Positions 58,076 to 64,000 of a DNA stretch of 64,000 bases are shown in pieces (position 1 is the first letter of the stretch; each line of letters begins with the position of its first letter). Position numbers and translations under genes: made by a program. The DNA is taken from assembly GCA_905250115.1 (NCBI GenBank), contig CAJNOI010000198.1, positions 46,767 to 110,766 on the forward strand, in the 5' to 3' direction. The notes under the pieces were generated by a model. The model was not told the origin of the DNA and did no database searches. It saw only the letters and a list, made by a program, of their open reading frames with translations. The DNA is from Adineta steineri (taxonomy: Eukaryota; Rotifera; Eurotatoria; Adinetida; Adinetidae).

Positions 58076-59598
58076 ATGAACAATAATACAACGACTATGT
58101 ATCCAACAATGATACCTACACATTATATACCAGAAGAATCCGCATATATTTTTGATACATCTTATAATGGTTATTCATCACATCCAATAGCTTATTCGGA
58201 TTATCCACCACAACCTTCATCATCAAAATTAGAAGCAATTGATTATGGTTGTTGGCCAGCAATTACTGCACATAATATTCTAACAAATCGAGCTAGTACA
58301 GTTCATGATCATATTCAACCAACATCTTCACCACCATCCTCAAGTCAAACAATAGAAACCTTAACACCTATATCTTCTGCACATTTATCACAAAATAATT
58401 CATCATCGACAATTTCAGCTACACATCATCATCATCATGTTCATCAACATCTTTATCCATCATCAACATCATCACCATCTTCACCCCCACCACCACCATA
58501 CAGTGATCAGCCTGTTTGGCTTGGTCGAGCTGATTATCAATTTTTACATCCAACAACAAATACACCATCATATCGTCATTATTCAACTCCATGTTCAATT
58601 TATCCTCCAAATAATTTTTATGATCCATCTCAATCACAATGGACATCACCATCACTACTTCCAATAAAATATGAATCACCATATAATTCCCCACCATCCC
58701 ATTTTGAATCATCTGATAGTGTAAATCATTGTCATGAACAAATACCTAAACATGAACCATCTGAATCACCTCAACAATCAAATTGGATTAAACATGAAAA
58801 TTCATCAACATTAATGCATCCAATTCCACCTAAAAATCTATTGAACGGTAATCAACTGACCTTTATACTATAGAAGAATTTTTTAAAAGGGCATTTTGAT
58901 TGAAACATGCGCTTCCACATTGGTGTTATACTTAAACATGATCAAAGTGTAAACATACGATGAGTAACAATAATATACTTGATAAGTCAGTTTGTTTGAT
59001 TGAATTTTGTAAGAAAAAAAAATGTCGAGTGCCATAAAATGGTACCGAAATACGTGTAGATTTTTTTATGACTTTCAATTGTTGATAGAGAGCTTGTATT
59101 GAAGTTGAAGAAAAAAAAGAGAGATAAGATTAATCTTAAACTTATAGAATAAGTATCCTATTGCTTAAAAAATGTTTTTTTTCTTCTCCTATTGTCGAAT
59201 AGGAAGAAAAAGAAATTGAATATATAAATTTTTTTCTCTTTTAGGTAAAACACGTACACGTGATAAATATCGTATTGTTTATACAGATCAACAACGATAT
59301 GAACTTGAAAATGAATTTATAACATCAAAATATATATCGATACCAAGAAAATCAGCTTTATCATTAACATTATCATTAAGTGAACGACAAGTAAATAAAC
59401 TTTTATTTTTTCTTGTACATTAAATTTTATTTTATTTAGATTAAAATATGGTTTCAAAATCGTCGTGCAAAAGAACGTAAATTAAATAAAAAACGACATG
59501 ATGTATCTACAACACATCAATTAAATAATTCCAATGATGCTGATTCACCAAGTGATGGTGGTATGGAAAGTCCAACTTATTATCAAAATTATACGTGA
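58076..59598 (+). CDS. cdx: Caudal/Cdx ParaHox homeobox transcription factor
   Basis: Three exons (58076-58847, 59245-59390, 59440-59598) give 358 residues. The N-terminal ~255 residues are Ser/Pro/His/Gln-rich, with a His run and [19 protein letters not shown]. The homeodomain (about 262-322) carries the Caudal signature: [54 protein letters not shown]. The YTD near helix 1 and [12 protein letters not shown] in helix 3 are diagnostic for Cdx among homeodomains. An intron splits the homeodomain just before the recognition helix. In animals Caudal patterns the posterior body and gut. The arm has IPRK where most Cdx proteins have IRRK. The first ATG follows an acceptor-like AG by a few bases, so a leader or upstream non-coding exon is likely. 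Confidence 0.92.
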
Positions 59599-60262
59599 TT
59601 TTATTTATTTCTTCTAAAATGACATTCGATATGTTTTCTTTTCTTTCTTCTTTTTTTTCTCTGTTGGATTTTCTTCTTTTTGTAATTTGGAAACGAAAAA
59701 TATCTTCAAAATAATATTTTGATCATTTATGTCTTTTTTTCTTATCAATTGAAACAAAGATAAGATATTATATAGATATACATTATATATATAGAGGACA
59801 AACTTTGTTTGAAATCGATCATAAAGAATATATGTCTTCCTTCTTTCGACCAAAGCGTTCGTACTACAATGTATAATCATAACAATAGATGGATGTTTTC
59901 ATATTAAATATGTACTCTCTAGTACGAATATCTCTAGGCATCATCGTCCGAACAGACAAAAAAAGAATACGAGCGGATGTTCATCAGTAGTCTATCACGA
60001 TCGTTTTCTCTTTCTTTTAATATCGTCGGCCATTATGTATGTTAGTATAAGAAGGCTGACGTGCAAATATTTCTCACATATACATACACACAAGAACTGA
60101 CGTCAACTTGTTTCCTAACTGTTTACAAGAACAATGTCGTTTTTAATGTTAGCTAAATTAACTATTATTTAAATATACATATATATATTGTTATTTTTTT
60201 CATCCAGGTCACATGAATATCTGCAGCAACAGCAACAGCAATCGAAAGGTACAAATGCTGAA
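59599..60262. other. Intergenic / 5' region of the LOTUS gene
   Basis: No confident coding exon. An acceptor (TTCATCCAG) at 60207 opens the frame that includes Gln-rich codons before the first in-frame ATG at 60263, so a 5' exon or trans-spliced leader probably joins here. Confidence 0.5.
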
Positions 60263-63200
60263 ATGGATTTAAGTGTACTGTGGTGTCTTGGACCAGATTT
60301 TGACAAACAAACAGTATTCAATTTACTTGGTGATAATAATTATGTTGAATCAGGTTTTGCACAACCTACAACACCAAATTGGTGGACACCAAATTCATCA
60401 CAATGGAATAATTCTTTAATGCAAGAAGCACCTATTTATACACCTCGTTCAGTAATGAGTGAACTTGGTGGTCCTCAATCGCCTACAACAAGTGCTGCTA
60501 AACGACCATTTTCAGATGTTACTAATCGAACAAGTAAAATAGAGATATTTTTTGTTTTAAAAGGCTTATCATGTTTTTGTTTTCTTCTCTAAAAGTGGGT
60601 CGATCATTTAATAATAATCAACCACCACCACCAAAATTGGAATTTTCCACACCAATACGTTCACTTACACCTGATCTTTATAATCGTTTACCATCATCTA
60701 TTAAACGATCACGTGTTACACCTACATTAAATTCTTCTAACTACGAAACACCATCACCACCACCACAACAAATGCCTTCAGGAGGATCTACAGTTGATTC
60801 AGCTGAGTAAGTTTATTTTCGAAATAGTAATATTCTTCTCTATAATCTAATATTCTAGACGAGCATTAGAAATTGCACTTTTACTTAAAGAACATCCAGA
60901 TTGTACTTGTGTACTTGTTACACTTATTCAAGAATATCAAAGCCGGTTAGTTTTTTTCAGTTAAAATATTAATTAGACATCGTATATTTTCTATAGATTT
61001 CAAAAACCACTTCATGTAAGCGAATTATATACAATGAAACATGTCATTGATATTCAAGATTATGGAGGCAATCGAGTTGCTCGTTTATTACCGGCATTTC
61101 GTATCCGTTTTGATGAAAATCATGTTCATGTATGAAAATACTTTCTATCGAATTATTTGTATTTTTAATTCATAATAAATTCATTTTAGACTCAACTTGA
61201 ACAACCCTTTTGTATAATACATTGTCCAAAAAATTTTATTGTAAATCCTGATCTTGATTTACCTTTTGTTCAAATTCCATTCAGCATTTTTGCTGATAAT
61301 GTTCGTCAATTATTAACTCAACATAATGGTTCAATGCCTTTAGCTAGGTAAACTATTCATATTCTATTTCATATATATAATTTTCTCGTCTATTTAGTTT
61401 CCCTCAATGTTATACTCAGAGTTTCGACCCTTTAATTGATCATAATCAAGGTGTACCACTTGAACATTATATTTCATGTAAGTTTTATTTAATTTTACCT
61501 AGTAAAAAATAATCATATTTTTGTTTTTAATAGGTATTAAAGATATTCAAATTGTAACAGGACAAGGTGTCATTAAAAAAGTTCAATTTTCACATACATT
61601 AGGTGCACCATTTATCCCAACACCATTTGATACATCAAATAGTAAATGATATATATAATTTCTAAGTTTATTTTTTAATGGTTTTTGTTTATCTTTATAA
61701 AGTGCATGTCGATATGTGTGCTGAAGTTCAACAACGTTTACAACAATTTTCACGTGAAGTTCTTGATTTACTTAAAAATCAAGGTTCACATTGTCGTTTA
61801 CCTGTTTCGAAATTTGTTTCTGCTTATCATCAATATTTTAGTAGACAATGTCGTGTTGCTGATTATGGTTTTTCAAAAATAATTGATCTTTTATCGGCTA
61901 TTCCAAAATCAATTCAAGTAATTAAATTAACAAAAAATATATTTATTTATCTTTTGAAATTTTCCAGATACTTGGAGATGGAAATAAACGAATTATGACA
62001 ATAACACATCGATGTCAAATGAAACGATTTACTAATGATATTATTCGTATTTTAAAAAATAAACCACAACGATCAATGTCAATTAGTGAAATTCCATTGG
62101 AATACGAAATAGCGTATAAAAAACCATTTTGTATTGATGATTTTGGCATGTGTTTTTTGGAAGATCTTGTGAATGAAGTTAAAGATAATAAAGAATTAGT
62201 AGTTGAAGCTGATAAAAATATTATTAAACTCTATCGAAAAGGTAATTTCTATAAGATAAAATCGAAAATTTCTTATGTCATTTTTTGATATTTAGAACGA
62301 ACTGATTTAGAAATTTATGCAACAGGCAATTTTGAAAAAGATGTCATTGATATGCTTCGTATTTTACCTGATTTCAGTATACCATTTCAAAAATTCATCC
62401 CATCCTATCAGTAAGAAAACGAATTTTCTATCATTTATTATCTCATAAATTCTTCTATAATAGTCATCATTTTGGTTATCAATGCAAAGTCCAAACATAT
62501 GGTTTTTCTCGTTTAATTGATTTACTCGAAGAATTATCTCATGTTGTTAAAGTATGAAAGACAAACATTCTAATAAATCAATTGAATTTTAATATATATA
62601 CTTAATTAGATAAATGAAGATAAAAATGGTGAGAAAATTGTTCAATTAACATCATCGATGATGACACATGCGATATTATTAAATATTGAACAACTTGTAC
62701 GAAAATCTCATATTCCATTAAAACTTAAAGATCTTCAAGCGCAATACCTTCAAGTCTATCGAAATGAACTTAATCCAGAAGATTTCGGTGTTGCTAGTCT
62801 TGAAGCTTTACTTCTTACAATGACTGATAAACTTGAAGTATGTTTTATTTTTGCTTATTTTTCATTCTTCTTCTACAAATTCATTTTTAGTTTCATTATA
62901 CTGAATCTGATATTGCGATTACAATCAAAGAACTAAATCCAGCAATATTACAATTAGCTAAAAATGTTGTTCTTACATTAATGTTATCTCAATGTCAATT
63001 ATCATTTTGGCAATTGAAACAAGATATGCTTGTTCGTTTTAAACAAGATCTGACTTTAAATATGTGTCGTAATGAATTACGTGATTATGTTGAGGTTAGT
63101 TAGAGAATCTTCTATTTACGTATAAATCAATCTCTTTTTTTATATTAGGTCATTGATCAAACAGTCCGTTTAACTCCACCAATGTTTTTTGCATATAATG

Positions 63201-63514
63201 TCGTTCTTCTTTTAAGTTCAACTGATGGTCGTATGCCATATGATGATTTTATTGTTGAATATCAACGTCGAACTGGTTCAACACATTTACTCTATCCAAC
63301 AGATTATGGTTTTCCAACAATGCCACGTCTATTCGATGCTATTCAACTTGTTGCACAAGTTCGTGGTCGACGTAATTTTAAAATTATCATACTTAATCCT
63401 GAATTTCGACGTATGTGTCACTAAATAATTAATTAATTATTTTTTTATTTCTTTTTTTTAGTCGGAGGATATACTCATCCGACACCATTTACACCATCAA
63501 TGACACCTTTTTAA
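60263..63514 (+). CDS. LOTUS-repeat protein, MARF1-like
   Basis: Fifteen exons (60263-60533, 60596-60806, 60859-60945, 60997-61129, 61190-61347, 61398-61477, 61534-61641, 61703-61917, 61968-62241, 62296-62410, 62464-62551, 62610-62837, 62891-63094, 63149-63410, 63462-63514) give 828 residues from the first ATG; the frame is open upstream to the acceptor at 60207. After a Pro/Ser-rich N-terminus comes a series of about seven or eight LOTUS (OST-HTH) units, for example [63 protein letters not shown] and [31 protein letters not shown]. This matches the C-terminal half of MARF1 (meiosis regulator and mRNA stability factor 1), which binds RNA and silences transcripts in germ cells. The NYN nuclease and RRM domains of vertebrate MARF1 are not seen, so it may be an RNA-binding adaptor only. 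Confidence 0.85.
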
Positions 63515-64000
63515 TATTTGTTTCGATATTTCGTTTTGGCACATAAGTATCATCGTTTTTTCTTTTTCTTTTGTATTGTAACGATATTCAAAAGAAGTTT
63601 ATTTCATGCTTCTTTTGTTGTTCATCTAGACTTGTGTCGCATATATTTTCTTCAATATTTCAACTAGAATTCTTTTGTCGAATTTTACTGCTGCTTTCTT
63701 TTTCTTTTTATATATTGTGTTTTACTTTATTCATGTACATTAGACGAGGTAGTTTGTTCTCGTTTCTGTTTTTTACCAAACACAGCCGTATTTTAATCAA
63801 AACAAAAAAAACCGTCACTATTTTTTGTCTTTCTTATTGTTCGGTTCTGTTTCATTTTTTTTTTATTTCAAATCATATATATGCATGAGTATGTATTTTT
63901 GTACCAACATTAGTGATTATTTTCTTCTACTAAAAAAAATTCTTTTTTTTCTTCATGATATTATAATATGACGTTCTCATCTGTGTCTGTTTGTATATAG
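63515..64000. other. 3' flank of the LOTUS gene
   Basis: T-rich sequence to the window edge. A 105-codon plus frame at 63571-63888 is Phe/Ser/Leu-rich from poly-T content and is not supported as a gene. Confidence 0.6.

Noticed and set aside
58419-58712. 97-codon minus frame opposite the Caudal gene
   Set aside because: Antisense shadow of Ser/His/Pro-rich codons in exon 1.
63571-63888. 105-codon frame at the right edge
   Set aside because: Poly-T derived Phe/Leu/Ser string in the 3' flank; no domain.
1-64000. Search for LTR, envelope or capsid-bearing elements and LINEs
   Set aside because: No paired long terminal repeats, reverse transcriptase, integrase, capsid or polymerase motifs were recognised anywhere in the window.

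Overview
The window looks like nuclear DNA of a small invertebrate, most likely a bdelloid rotifer. It is strongly AT-rich. Genes are dense and on both strands. Most introns are only about 45-65 bp with GT..AG ends. Short G-rich hairpins resemble TGTGGG, which I recall as the bdelloid telomere unit. Several gene starts lie just downstream of a bare AG acceptor, as expected where spliced-leader trans-splicing is used. The taxon call is inference; no rRNA or mitochondrial marker is present. I see no retrovirus-like, Polinton-like or LINE element.

Layout. 2-7 kb: a DUF229 membrane phosphatase-like protein (+), intronless eIF5A (-) and an intronless bacterial-type GH30 glucosylceramidase (-). 9-10.6 kb: a RING/B-box protein. 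11.4-13.0 kb: a ~93-bp satellite-like tandem array. 14-16.2 kb: a 79-bp tandem duplication, a 470-bp TA-flanked MITE and a broken exon related to the membrane protein at 16.7 kb. 19-21.6 kb: three small genes, one a membrane RING protein. 21.8 kb: initiator tRNA-Met. 22-27.5 kb: a 23-exon secreted DOMON-EGF-ShKT protein (-). 28.9-30.5 kb: a gene cut by a 100-N gap, a decayed tRNA-Cys and hairpin elements. 31-38.8 kb: a MYND protein (-), a two-Kunitz secreted protein (+) and inositol-3-phosphate synthase (-). 39.8-43.3 kb: a C2H2 zinc-finger protein (-). 44.2-63.5 kb, all +: an EFCAB6-like multi-EF-hand protein, a three-repeat Myb, a SIRT6-phosphomevalonate kinase fusion, SH3BP5, a Caudal/Cdx homeobox gene and a MARF1-like LOTUS protein.

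For the genes with spliced models I followed reading frame across every junction; each model closes in frame from start to stop. The genes are mostly unrelated housekeeping and regulatory functions. The clearest functional pairing is the fused sirtuin/phosphomevalonate kinase, whose stop lies 88 bp before the SH3BP5 start, an operon-like spacing.

The most striking observation is the fusion itself: an apparently complete SIRT6-type NAD-dependent deacylase continues, within one exon and one open frame, into an apparently complete animal-type phosphomevalonate kinase. Next are the bacterial-type GH30 gene, a LOTUS-only MARF1 relative without its nuclease domain, two hAT-like MITEs with perfect 8-bp target duplications inside introns, and a dispersed family of telomere-like hairpins.
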